A DNA stretch of 64,000 bases from Candidatus Oscillochloris fontis. Its GTDB lineage: Bacteria; Chloroflexota; Chloroflexia; Chloroflexales; Chloroflexaceae. This document shows positions 48,785 to 57,625 of this stretch, piece by piece. The stretch's first letter is position 1, and the number at the start of each line of letters is the position of its first letter. The notes under the pieces are model-generated. The model saw only the letters and a program-made list of their open reading frames with translations. It was not told the DNA's origin and ran no database searches. The DNA lies in NCBI RefSeq assembly GCF_004138135.1, contig NZ_RYFD01000014.1:1-64000 (forward strand), given 5' to 3'. Both the position numbers and the translations under genes were made by a program.

Positions 48785-49749
48785 GATGGTTTGTATTGGT
48801 ATGTTCGTAAGCGACGATAGATCTGAATAGCTCCAAGTAAGATGAGGCTACAACCGATCTGCCCAAAGGTAAGAATCACTTTGACAATAATAGCCACTGC
48901 AATACCAACCGTAATTGGCCAATATTGAGCAAGTAATACGGTGAACGTGATTTCGCGGATAATCCCAAATACGCCCAAGGTTACGCTCATAGCATAACTT
49001 GCTAAGCTCGCTAATAACCAGATATGGGCGATAGTCAAGCACATATCAAAGTTGATAGGAACAAGCGCACGCATAATGAACCACATGATCAATATTCCGA
49101 TTGGCCATGAGGTGCCATACCAGAAGAGTGCAACAAGCCAATAGGCAAATTCTTTGAGACTCCGATGACCAGCATAGCGTGCCAGTAACCAGATGAAGGT
49201 ACTTAACCCACTCACAAACACGATCACCACAACAAATGGAGGCACCCAGTGACTCACCCATAGCGAGATGAGCAGCGTTGCTCCTGAGCCGATCATCAGG
49301 GCTAATTCACTCAGTGAAGCAACCACCACCGTTTTTTGAGCAACTCCACGTGCGTGGTAAAAGTGGGAACGGTTGGCAATATACCAAGCAATGGTAGGCA
49401 GGTACTTGACCAGATTACTCCCTGCGATTGCTTCGATATTGACACGTAACGTCACATGACCAAAGAAGATGCGCGTAAGCGCATGCCAACCAAGTATATG
49501 CATCCCAAAGGAAATAACATAGATCCCCAAGGCAAGGCTGAAGTAGATGGGGTCAATATGGACATCCTGAGGAAATTTCTGCCAAGAATAATAGATCCCT
49601 ATCGCAGCTACCACTAATGCTACCCACTGGAAGAGGTACCAAAACCAACGTGGAATGCTTGATGGAAGAAGTTTATCTACATAATGACGTAATAGACTAA
49701 TGAGACTGCGAATGCGTTCGGCCAGATTTGTTGATGTTTCCTGATTCAT
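48781..49749 (-). CDS. Polytopic membrane protein, LPG-synthase-TM/AglD-like
   Basis: 322 residues with about 8 membrane segments; the SNLVKYLPTIAWYIANRSHFYHARG block and the overall layout match the lysylphosphatidylglycerol-synthase transmembrane family, which includes flippase-like and dolichol-linked pathway proteins. It may be a lipid-carrier flippase-like partner of the glycosyltransferases. It overlaps the nucleotidyltransferase gene by four bases. Confidence 0.75.
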   Translation of the reverse strand: MNQETSTNLAERIRSLISLLRHYVDKLLPSSIPRWFWYLFQWVALVVAAIGIYYSWQKFPQDVHIDPIYFSLALGIYVISFGMHILGWHALTRIFFGHVTLRVNIEAIAGSNLVKYLPTIAWYIANRSHFYHARGVAQKTVVVASLSELALMIGSGATLLISLWVSHWVPPFVVVIVFVSGLSTFIWLLARYAGHRSLKEFAYWLVALFWYGTSWPIGILIMWFIMRALVPINFDMCLTIAHIWLLASLASYAMSVTLGVFGIIREITFTVLLAQYWPITVGIAVAIIVKVILTFGQIGCSLILLGAIQIYRRLRTYQYKPS

Positions 49750-49850
49750 ATCAGACGGCCCAATAAATCTGGCGGGTAGATGTACATATGACGTAGTAAA
49801 TCATAGCCAAATCAGAAGTGGAAAAAGAGGTTTTTTCGGGGATAATTTGA

Positions 49851-50765
49851 CTACTTTACCCATTCTGGCCGGAGATCATCGTTAAGATCGGCTCGGAGAG
49901 CAGTATAGATACCAGCAAAAAGGCTAGGAAAAACTCGAACATTACCCTTCACTGTCTCACGAAATATGAGCCAGAGTAGGTAGATATAGAAGGTACGAAG
50001 ATCATGGTGTTTGCGGTGATAGCGCACACAACTCTGACCAAAGACCTTCCACCAGCGCAGTCCCATGGCGCTATTCTTGGTGCTACGTGATACTTTATGC
50101 CAGAGGCGAGCTTGGGCCGAGTAGATGATGCGAAAACCGGCCTTGCGTGCGGCAACGCAGATGTCCCAATCATCGTAGTAGAAGAAGTAGCCCTCATCAA
50201 AGCTGATCTGTTCAGCCATGGCGCGGGTGAAGAGCAGACAGTAGCTGGGGGCAAATTGGATTTCGGTATCAATATCAAGTCTGGGGTTATCGCGCTGTTT
50301 CCGCCCCCGCATGACGATATTTGAGGGCATCCAGCGCGCATAGCCACCCGCTGAACAGATGTGATCCCGATCTGTATAGTAGAAGATCTTGGGCATAACC
50401 ATGCCACAGCCAGGGTTACGCTGTTGGGTTGCTACCATCTGGGTAACAAAGAGTGGGTCACACTCCAGATCATTATTCATTGGGACAACATGATCGGCTC
50501 CGCGCTGGAGGGCTACCTGAATACCAGCGTTGTAGCCACCAGCGATGCCACGGTTGTGAGAGCAACGCACCAGTTCAATTTCGGGATACTCAGCCGCAAT
50601 GCGATCCGGGCTATCGTCGCTCGATGCATTGTCAACCACAATGATCCGACAATTCGGGTAGGCTAACCCACGTAGTGATTCGAGACATTCGTGGGTGTCG
50701 TCATAGCCATTCCAGTTCAGTATCACCAGATAGACCAATGGAGCCGCGACAGTCGGTGCGTTCAT
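49851..50765 (-). CDS. Glycosyltransferase family 2
   Basis: 304 residues from the ATG at 50765, which overlaps the stop of the upstream gene (ATGA). The GT-A start LVILNWNGYDDTHECLESL, the nucleotide-binding VVDNASSDDSP and the DXD-like NNDLECDPLF are clear. A C-terminal helical segment follows. It transfers a sugar (often rhamnose) to a lipid-linked or surface glycan. Confidence 0.88.
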   Translation of the reverse strand: MNAPTVAAPLVYLVILNWNGYDDTHECLESLRGLAYPNCRIIVVDNASSDDSPDRIAAEYPEIELVRCSHNRGIAGGYNAGIQVALQRGADHVVPMNNDLECDPLFVTQMVATQQRNPGCGMVMPKIFYYTDRDHICSAGGYARWMPSNIVMRGRKQRDNPRLDIDTEIQFAPSYCLLFTRAMAEQISFDEGYFFYYDDWDICVAARKAGFRIIYSAQARLWHKVSRSTKNSAMGLRWWKVFGQSCVRYHRKHHDLRTFYIYLLWLIFRETVKGNVRVFPSLFAGIYTALRADLNDDLRPEWVK

Positions 50766-51964
50766 AGCGCCCTTGTTGAATAGATTGTTGCCCATATCTT
50801 TGCCAGTCGTTCCCAACTATAGTGGAGAGACTGGATATACGACTCACGGCTTAGTCTTTGTTGCCGCTGTGAATCAGTTAGTAGAGCAATGATCGCCTCA
50901 GCCAATGCCGCCGCATCGCCAGGTCGAACCAGCACTCCCGCCACACCATGGAGTAAGACATCTGCTCGATCACCAACATCACCCGTAATGACTGGGATAC
51001 CAAGCGCCATACTCTCCACGAGTTTGAGCGGTGAACGTGCTTGAGCAACCTTATTATCGTACACAGGATCAACACTCACGTCTGCAATGGACAATAGAGT
51101 AGGCACAGACTGATGTGAGACCTCGCCGGTAAAGTATACCAGATCTTGCAGATCAGCTTGCACTACCTGTTGCTGGAGCAGTGGAAGGTCCTCACCGCCA
51201 CCAATCATCAAGAGGGCAGCGGTAGGTATTCTACGTACAACCTCGCCAAACGCCTGAATTAAGAGGTCAACAGGATGATTCTGTAGTGCGAGGGTTCCAG
51301 CATACGCGACCAATCGGCGGTCACTCAATCCAAGTGCTGCGCGAAGGGCTTCACGCTGGACTAGTGGTGGCACGGTAAATTGTTCGAGGTTAACCCCATT
51401 GGGTACCAACACAATAGGATCAACCCCGGCTTTGCGCAGTCTTTCTTGTAAATAGCGCGTATTGACCGTAACACCAGCAGCAAGGCGAGGTAAAAGCCAT
51501 TGCCAGAAACCAAAGACGGCGCGTTGCCACGCGGCTGGTAAGCGATTGCTTAAGACTTCGTCATCATCGCAATCCACATAGAAGCGCTGGCGACGAATCA
51601 GGGAGACTGCGATCAACGCCGCCATCCCATTGATCGGTTGGGGTTTACCCAGATGATAGACATCGGCAGGCGAACAGATCACGCCCCAGATCATCCCTAA
51701 CGTTGCCGTTACTACGACACGCAGCAGAGCGAGTGGCCCAAAACGTTCGGGTAGGCTGCCGGATTTACGCGCATGCATCTGGCCCACATACCAGACCTCA
51801 ACCCCATCTTGAATGAAGCGGCGCTGCGGGCAATTGGGCAGATCGGGATGCAGTGCTAAGATGCGTACCGCGTGGCCTTGGCGTACCAATCCACGCGCAA
51901 GATGAAAATAACGCCGCCCAGATGGGCGTTCAATGCCCATGGTAATAAGCATCGTAACGCGCAT
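50762..51964 (-). CDS. Glycosyltransferase family 4
   Basis: 400 residues with a GT-B fold. The N-terminal half starts MRVTMLITMGIERPSGRRYF; the C-terminal half has VPNGVNLEQF, the acceptor-domain AYAGTLALQNHPVDLL and the E-x7-E region SPLKLVESMALGIPVITG. It uses an NDP-sugar to extend a surface glycan. Spacing to the next upstream gene is three bases. Confidence 0.88.
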   Translation of the reverse strand: MRVTMLITMGIERPSGRRYFHLARGLVRQGHAVRILALHPDLPNCPQRRFIQDGVEVWYVGQMHARKSGSLPERFGPLALLRVVVTATLGMIWGVICSPADVYHLGKPQPINGMAALIAVSLIRRQRFYVDCDDDEVLSNRLPAAWQRAVFGFWQWLLPRLAAGVTVNTRYLQERLRKAGVDPIVLVPNGVNLEQFTVPPLVQREALRAALGLSDRRLVAYAGTLALQNHPVDLLIQAFGEVVRRIPTAALLMIGGGEDLPLLQQQVVQADLQDLVYFTGEVSHQSVPTLLSIADVSVDPVYDNKVAQARSPLKLVESMALGIPVITGDVGDRADVLLHGVAGVLVRPGDAAALAEAIIALLTDSQRQQRLSRESYIQSLHYSWERLAKIWATIYSTRAL

Positions 51965-51967
51965 AGC

Positions 51968-53122
51968 CTAGTCTTCTACCCCTAACTCATGGGCTGCCGC
52001 TTTGATCGTCTCTACCAACTGCTGCCACGAGAAGCTGTGGACAGCATTGGCCAAGACATTAGCCCGAAAGCCGGAACCTAGATCTTCCTGAAAATAGCGC
52101 ACAATCGCATCAGCGAGGGCACGCTCATCCTGAGGAGGCACCACCAACCCATTGACCCCGTCTTCAACTACCTCATACAGACCCCCAACACGGGTGGTGA
52201 TGACGGGTTTTCCAAAACCAAAGGCCAACTGCACGACACCACTCTGGGTTGCAGATATATAGGGTAGTACAACCACATCAGCGGCATCAAAGAAGGGGCG
52301 TAGTTCCTCATTGGGCACATAACGATTGATGACGGTCATCATATCGCTGACCCCAAACTCCTCGGCGTAGCGTTGGTAGAAGTCGGGGTTAACCCAAAAC
52401 TCACCCACAACCAAGAGATGCACGTTGAGATGTTTGCGTACAAAATGCAGCGCATGGATCAGAAATTCCAAACCTTTATATGGACGTACAAAGCCGAAGA
52501 AGAGGATGACATGCGCATCCGAGGGTAAGCCAAGACCCTGACGTAGCTGGGCCGGATTGTCATGACTCTGTTGGGCAAGATCCGCATAGGTTGGGTGGTG
52601 CGCCTTAAAGACCCGTGCTTGGGGCAAGAGTGCGAGGAGGCGGTGGCGGTCTTCCTCGCTATGTACAATCATCGCATCACCACGCCGAAGTACGGTTAGC
52701 GCCAACCGACGATCAATTGTTCCACCACCATCGTGGGGAACCACGTTATGGCAGATAAAGATGATCTTGGTATTGGTTTTACGCTTGATCATGCTTGCAA
52801 TGGCGGTCAGACATGGCGTCCAATAGGGTACCCACCATTGCAAAATGAGGATGTCGGGGCGATCATGACGTACTCGACGGTACAGTCGCCACCACGTGAT
52901 CGGATCAATAGGGTCGAGGATATATTCGCAATCTACCCGTAAAGGAGACATACTCGGATCGCGATCTGTTCGCCCTGAGTAGAGTAAGCGTGGATATTGG
53001 CGGGTAAACGAATAGAGCGGAGTATCATAGCCGCTAGCACGCAACTGGCGTACCATCAGCGTCGTATAGTGTGCAATCCCACCGCGAAAGGGGTAGGTCG
53101 GGCCAACAACACTGATTCGCAC
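51968..53122 (-). CDS. Glycosyltransferase family 4
   Basis: 384 residues from a GTG at 53122, with GGAGGG at a good distance (an upstream TTG at 53137 is less likely). The N-terminal half has PFRGGIAHYTT, the donor-site block is LFFGFVRPYKGLEFLI and the acidic region is QSGVVQLAFGFGKPVITTRVGGL. It belongs to the polysaccharide operon, three bases before the next glycosyltransferase. Confidence 0.88.
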   Translation of the reverse strand: MRISVVGPTYPFRGGIAHYTTLMVRQLRASGYDTPLYSFTRQYPRLLYSGRTDRDPSMSPLRVDCEYILDPIDPITWWRLYRRVRHDRPDILILQWWVPYWTPCLTAIASMIKRKTNTKIIFICHNVVPHDGGGTIDRRLALTVLRRGDAMIVHSEEDRHRLLALLPQARVFKAHHPTYADLAQQSHDNPAQLRQGLGLPSDAHVILFFGFVRPYKGLEFLIHALHFVRKHLNVHLLVVGEFWVNPDFYQRYAEEFGVSDMMTVINRYVPNEELRPFFDAADVVVLPYISATQSGVVQLAFGFGKPVITTRVGGLYEVVEDGVNGLVVPPQDERALADAIVRYFQEDLGSGFRANVLANAVHSFSWQQLVETIKAAAHELGVED

Positions 53123-53177
53123 TAGTAGACCCTCCAAATAATTACTTTGTTGTGCAGATTTGCAGGCATATTATTAT

Positions 53178-55208
53178 TTATTTAGATAATAATTCAAAAA
53201 TCCAGACATTATCTTGATGATAGATCAGATGTAATGCTGGGTTTTTACGTAGTAGATCTGGTGCTAGGACATGATTTGTTCCAGTATACCCTATAGTCCC
53301 TTGATGCTGGCCGACATAGATATGTGTTACCCCACGTTCGCGTAAGAGCGCTAGGGTCTGATGGTCATTGATACCTTGGGTATAGAGTGCAGTATAAATT
53401 TGGTTGACCCATTCCTGATATTGTGGTCGTGATCCCTGTTCAGCACCATAGACCATCGGTGGTAAGACGACCTCTCGGTGCGCCAGCAGGGGTAACCACC
53501 AACCGGCATCGGAGCCAATAACCGAGACTACATTCAGATAATACCCATTGACTAAAAAGCGTGCGTCTGGAGGGAGGTTTTCATCAATCCAATTGGCAGC
53601 CTCAATATCAGCCGCAGTGACATAACTGGTAGGTTCAGCGCCAACATCTTGGAATCGGGCGTCCCATCCCCACCATATGCCGCCAAGCATACAGCATACA
53701 ACGAGCAGTTGCAGGAGCGGATGGCGCAAGCGATAGACCAACCAACCAATACTGACGCCTGCCAGTAATGCTGCCGGTATATAGGCGGCTATTGAGAGGG
53801 CGAAGTTGGTGAGAATAGCTGCACCGGGCAGGCGGAGCCATTGGGGGTTGACTATTATAGTGACAAATACCCACCACAAAGCCACGAGGTTGATCGCATG
53901 CTTGCGCTTCCAGAGTGCCCAAATGATGCTTACTGGTATGGTATACCACATTAAGAGTGGTAGAAAGAAACTATAATTACCTAGTGCATTGGTTGCGTCT
54001 ATGGATGGAGAACGTCCCCCTGTTGATGCTGTCGCCGAGATGATCATTATGGCAATATCTAGTAAGTTGCCTTCCAGCATGCGCAGGAACCAGGGCAGTA
54101 CAACCAACCCGCTACTGACACCTAACAGCATCCCGCGCCCAACCCACTGTCGCCATGGGTAACGCACACCCTCAACAATAATAAAAGCGGGGAAGAAGCA
54201 GACCGCAAAGATGGCAATGCGGTAGTGAGTCAGCAGCATCCCGGCAAGGCTGAGGATGCTGAGCAGCATGAGTGCCTTGGGGCGGCGTTCGGCTACGATG
54301 AGGAGTTCCCATGCGAGGTACAGGGCCGTCGGCATGATCACTTGCCCAACCAACTGGGTATAGCGGCCCCAGTTGATATAGTACATGGGCATGGCCGCCA
54401 TAAACCCTGCTAAGAAGATGGCCGCCCCCCCCGCCCAACGAGTCTGGCCTAACCGTAGCGCAAAGGGGTAGAGCGCAAAGACGGCGGCAATATTGGCGAT
54501 TTGACCAAAGAGCACCACGGCGCGGGGTGTCTCGGCTCCGGTGATCCATGTGAATACAGCCGCTTGACTGTGAAACCCAAAGTGGTAGGTGAGGGTTTCG
54601 AGTTCAGCATAGGGATGCCACGAATTAAAAAGCCCGCCATGATCAAGGATCAGTTGGGTGATCATGGTATGGTGTACGGAATCGGCCCAGAAGGGGATGC
54701 TGATGCTATGAGCCGGGATGCAACGAACCAGAGCGACGGCGCTGATCACGATGAGTAGGGCCAGGTTGGGCCACAGGTTGCCGCCGTGCTCACGCGCCCG
54801 CCAGCCGCTGAGTTGGGTGAGGGGTTGCTGCTTCAGTTGCCATGCGAGGAGCGGAAGTGCGAGCAGGGGTGGCAGCCACGCATTCAGTGGGCCGAGGTGT
54901 AGCCCGACCAGATCGGTGAAGAGCAGGAAGAGGGGGTAGATGGCGAGGCCAAGCCCCACCGCCAACCCGGCTTGCTCAGGCAGCGTCAGGCGCTGCGCTC
55001 CATCCCAGAGGCGCAGTATGGCCCAACCGGGTAGGAGGAAGAGCCACATAGCGGCAAGCAAGGCTCCGCCCCATTCGCGCATTCCGCCAATACGGTTGGG
55101 TTGCACATGGAGCGTATTGCTGATGAGCCAAGCCAGTAGGCCCATGAGCAAAAAGAGGCCAGCGCCAATCCAGTGCTGATAAGGACGCAGTCGTGTGAAG
55201 CTATTCAT
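53178..55208 (-). CDS. Large polytopic membrane protein, paralogue of the 12.5 kb gene
   Basis: 676 residues with about 14 membrane segments and a C-terminal soluble domain of about 150 residues. It shares the block order WADSVHH, LTYHFGFH and YYINWGRYTQL with the protein at 12529. The C-terminal domain has the GVTHIYVGQHQGT stretch, matched by GITHLYFGPQAGT in the other. Probably a GT-C-like transferase or polymerase acting on lipid-linked sugars; uncertain. It overlaps the phosphatase gene by four bases. Confidence 0.78.
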   Translation of the reverse strand: MNSFTRLRPYQHWIGAGLFLLMGLLAWLISNTLHVQPNRIGGMREWGGALLAAMWLFLLPGWAILRLWDGAQRLTLPEQAGLAVGLGLAIYPLFLLFTDLVGLHLGPLNAWLPPLLALPLLAWQLKQQPLTQLSGWRAREHGGNLWPNLALLIVISAVALVRCIPAHSISIPFWADSVHHTMITQLILDHGGLFNSWHPYAELETLTYHFGFHSQAAVFTWITGAETPRAVVLFGQIANIAAVFALYPFALRLGQTRWAGGAAIFLAGFMAAMPMYYINWGRYTQLVGQVIMPTALYLAWELLIVAERRPKALMLLSILSLAGMLLTHYRIAIFAVCFFPAFIIVEGVRYPWRQWVGRGMLLGVSSGLVVLPWFLRMLEGNLLDIAIMIISATASTGGRSPSIDATNALGNYSFFLPLLMWYTIPVSIIWALWKRKHAINLVALWWVFVTIIVNPQWLRLPGAAILTNFALSIAAYIPAALLAGVSIGWLVYRLRHPLLQLLVVCCMLGGIWWGWDARFQDVGAEPTSYVTAADIEAANWIDENLPPDARFLVNGYYLNVVSVIGSDAGWWLPLLAHREVVLPPMVYGAEQGSRPQYQEWVNQIYTALYTQGINDHQTLALLRERGVTHIYVGQHQGTIGYTGTNHVLAPDLLRKNPALHLIYHQDNVWIFELLSK

Positions 55209-55684
55209 GAGCGTAGACGAAACTCATACTCGCGCAACCGCAGCACCTGACGCGGATTGGGGGCGATAATCGGGCGCGCCCGGCGGATCAGGGTGAGTGC
55301 GTTGCGGGTTGAAAGATGGTGTACCGCAACTAAGTAGGCGGCGGCCATTAAAGGGGCGCGCCCCACCCCGGCATGGCAATGCACAAAGACCGGCATGCCT
55401 TCGGCGTGCGCGGCGGCAATAAAGGCTACGCCAGCATCAAATTGGCTGAAGGTGGCCGGGTGGAAATCCGGGATGAGCAAGTGCAGAGTGCGTTCTGGTG
55501 GTGTTCCCTGGAACTGATCTACTCGCTCGGCCTGGAGATTGAGGACAGCACGAATCCCCATCGCGGCAAGTTGTGGCCATTGATCGGCGCGAAATTCGCC
55601 CCCCACATAGAGGAGTGGGGCGACTTGGCTGATATTCAGGCCAAAGAAGCGGCTGAGTTGGGATTGAACGTAGGATCGGATCAT
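55205..55684 (-). CDS. Dual-specificity protein phosphatase
   Basis: 159 residues. The Cys-based active site is HCHAGVGRAP (Cys103, Arg109) with general acid Asp73 in LLIPDFHPA. Family: dual-specificity or tyrosine phosphatase. It is the first gene of the polysaccharide operon on the minus strand. Tyrosine-type phosphatases often regulate capsule export in such loci, which suggests but does not prove such a role here. Confidence 0.85.
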   Translation of the reverse strand: MIRSYVQSQLSRFFGLNISQVAPLLYVGGEFRADQWPQLAAMGIRAVLNLQAERVDQFQGTPPERTLHLLIPDFHPATFSQFDAGVAFIAAAHAEGMPVFVHCHAGVGRAPLMAAAYLVAVHHLSTRNALTLIRRARPIIAPNPRQVLRLREYEFRLRS

Positions 55685-55767
55685 GTGTTACGGCATGCTC
55701 ATGCGGTACAATAGAGCCAGCATTCACCCATGCAATGCCGTACTCACGGCGGTATCATACCACGATT

Positions 55768-56667
55768 ATGTGGCTCTTTCGCAAACCACCCAATCTGAAC
55801 CGTGCCCTCCCACGTATGGTGCATGCCGAAGATCTTACAAAGATCTCGCGGCTATTTCGTGATGGCAACTATCGCTACTATGGTTTCTCGGCATCTGAGT
55901 TAGAGGGGTTGCTGGCGGCAGGCTATGGGGCTGTCTTGGGTATTGGTGAAGAGTTGTTGGGCGTCGTCTTGATCCACTGGCCTGCCGAACATACCTGCTG
56001 GCTGCGGGGCTTGGCGCTGGCTGATGGGGTTGATCTGCACGCGGGGGTGCAAGCGCTGTTGCCCTTTCTGCATACGATGTTGGCCCAACGTAACCTGGAT
56101 ACGATCTATTACGCCGGGGATGATGCGAGTGATATTTGGCTTGTCCCTGCGTTGCTTCAACAGGGCTATGCGCAAGAGACCGATGTGGTAGTGTATGAGA
56201 AGCGCGATCTGCACATCCCCGATCTGGGGAATCCAGCGGTGCATATTCGCCCGGCCCTGAGTGGAGATATTGAGGCGGTGTTGCGCATTGATCGCGCCTG
56301 TTTTGAGCCGCAGTGGACGAAGGATGATCTGATTCTGGCTCCTGCAATTATTCAGGGGCCACTCTTTCTGATCGCCGAATGGGAAGGCCAGGTGGTTGGC
56401 TATGCTTATGCGACCAGCCACTTCGCCGGGCGCTTGCTGCATCTGGTGCGGATCGCGGTGGAACCGGGGCACCAAGGTGTACAGATCGGGGTGCGTCTGC
56501 TGGCCTCGGTCGTTTCGTTCGCGGCTGGTCAAGGAGCGACGGTGGTTACGTTAAATACACAAGCCTATAATGCGCATGCCCAGCGACTCTACCGGTGGTT
56601 TGGGTTTACACCCACCGGCGAGCGCCAACCGGTCTTGTCCTATCGGCTGGGTCAGCCGTGTGAATGA
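55768..56667 (+). CDS. GNAT-family acetyltransferase
   Basis: About 299 residues; the start could also be 55735 and no ribosome site decides it. The acetyl-CoA-binding motif is VRIAVEPGHQGVQIGVRLL (about 231-249 of the longer form), with the flanking LNTQAYNAHAQRLYRWFGF. The N-terminal 150 residues form a second, degenerate GNAT-like or regulatory half (NYRYYGFSASELEGLL). It is divergent from the polysaccharide operon with a TACAAT -10-like word at 55707. Substrate unknown. Confidence 0.82.
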   Translation: MWLFRKPPNLNRALPRMVHAEDLTKISRLFRDGNYRYYGFSASELEGLLAAGYGAVLGIGEELLGVVLIHWPAEHTCWLRGLALADGVDLHAGVQALLPFLHTMLAQRNLDTIYYAGDDASDIWLVPALLQQGYAQETDVVVYEKRDLHIPDLGNPAVHIRPALSGDIEAVLRIDRACFEPQWTKDDLILAPAIIQGPLFLIAEWEGQVVGYAYATSHFAGRLLHLVRIAVEPGHQGVQIGVRLLASVVSFAAGQGATVVTLNTQAYNAHAQRLYRWFGFTPTGERQPVLSYRLGQPCE

Positions 56668-56680
56668 TTGAGGAGGTCGT

Positions 56681-57244
56681 GTGCCACCAAAAATAGATCC
56701 TCGCGATTGGGATCGCCACTTTCGTCCGGGTGCTCCACGCCGGGGTGGCCCGCTTCAGACATTGGCGAATATTCTGCTGATTATGCTGGCATTAGGTATT
56801 TTGGGTGGGGCTGGTTTTTTTGCCTGGAACTATGGGCGTGAACAGGCTCAAGAGACGGCGGCGGCGGCATCGCGGAGGGTTGAAACGACGACTGCGGCGG
56901 CAATTGCTACCCGTACTGCACGTGCAGCTACACCTACTATCGCGCCTACTTTGGCGGCGATTGCAGAGACCCCGGCACTGCCTGCCGAGCCTATTCTGGG
57001 CCGGGCAACGGTGATCAATGGCGGGAATCTGCGCAGTGAGCCACGGGTGGCACCTGAGACGGTGGTTGGGCAGGTGTGTGTGAATGATCAGGTGGAGGTG
57101 TTGGAGGAGCAGACTCTGGCCAACGGGGCGCGCTGGTACCGCCTGCGCGTAATAAGTGCCCCCAATCCATGTGTGGCCGAACGGGCTGCGGTGGGGGTGG
57201 TGGGGTGGGTGAGTGCGTCGTTGCTGGGGCCGCTGAGTCCGTAG
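56681..57244 (+). CDS. Membrane-anchored SH3-domain protein
   Basis: 187 residues from a GTG at 56681 with GAGGAGGT at 56669 before it. One membrane segment (residues about 27-49), an Ala/Thr-rich linker and a C-terminal bacterial SH3 domain (ATVINGGNLRSEPRVAPETVVGQ, 108-185). SH3b domains typically bind cell-wall peptides outside the membrane. It lies 13 bases after the GNAT stop, so probably co-transcribed. Confidence 0.8.
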   Translation: MPPKIDPRDWDRHFRPGAPRRGGPLQTLANILLIMLALGILGGAGFFAWNYGREQAQETAAAASRRVETTTAAAIATRTARAATPTIAPTLAAIAETPALPAEPILGRATVINGGNLRSEPRVAPETVVGQVCVNDQVEVLEEQTLANGARWYRLRVISAPNPCVAERAAVGVVGWVSASLLGPLSP

Positions 57245-57249
57245 TATCC

Positions 57250-57292
57250 CGATCTTCCGGGAAGCTTGAAGCTTCCCGGAAGATTACGGCAT
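57250..57292. repeat. CTTCCGGGAAGCT palindrome (family E)
   Basis: CTTCCGGGAAGCTTGAAGCTTCCCGGAAG is a long perfect palindrome around TTGAA, the same words as at 37386. It follows the SH3-protein stop. Confidence 0.8.
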
Positions 57293-57366
57293 GTGGGGAT
57301 TTTCCCCCTCAGCATCTCCGCCTCAAGGCTGATCTCGCGTGTAACTCGTTTTGGTACAATCGGCCA

Positions 57367-57465
57367 CAGATAGATCATGGTTAGCGGTAGAGCTCTCTTG
57401 CAGACATCCCAAAGCTAACCAGGTTCCCCCCCTCTTGCACGGCTGCCACACGGCAGCCGTTTTTT
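57367..57465 (+). ncRNA. Candidate small RNA with its own promoter and terminator
   Basis: About 99 bases. An extended -10 TGGTACAAT (57352-57360) lies upstream, GGTTAGC (57379-57385) pairs with GCTAACC (57414-57420) and the segment ends in a strong terminator (57439-57465). No ORF is evident. It does not match tmRNA, 6S or SRP RNA, and is not a tRNA despite GGTAGAGC. Transcription is not shown; a short leader or transcription of the downstream gene is an alternative. Confidence 0.35.
57439..57465 (+). terminator. Rho-independent terminator
   Basis: ACGGCTGCC pairs perfectly with GGCAGCCGT (loop ACAC), followed by TTTTT. It lies 160 bases before the AT-rich transferase gene, so it terminates something upstream (SH3-protein mRNA or a small RNA). 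The stretch 57466-57625 becomes AT-rich and holds no other gene. Confidence 0.85.
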
Positions 57466-57625
57466 GGTTCACACTACAATGCCGTCTCTACTTAGGCTGC
57501 GGTGGCGAGTCTCTGGGTATCCTTATGCTATAATGCAACCTAATACACACCCTGTATGCTGGTATTCGTGATGCTTTAATCAAGAAAAAGTATCATAGTA
57601 TATTATAGATAACGGTGATTACATA

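Noticed and set aside
57379-57420. tRNA-like words (GGTAGAGC)
   Set aside because: No acceptor pairing, no T-arm GTTCnAnnC and no anticodon arm of proper length.
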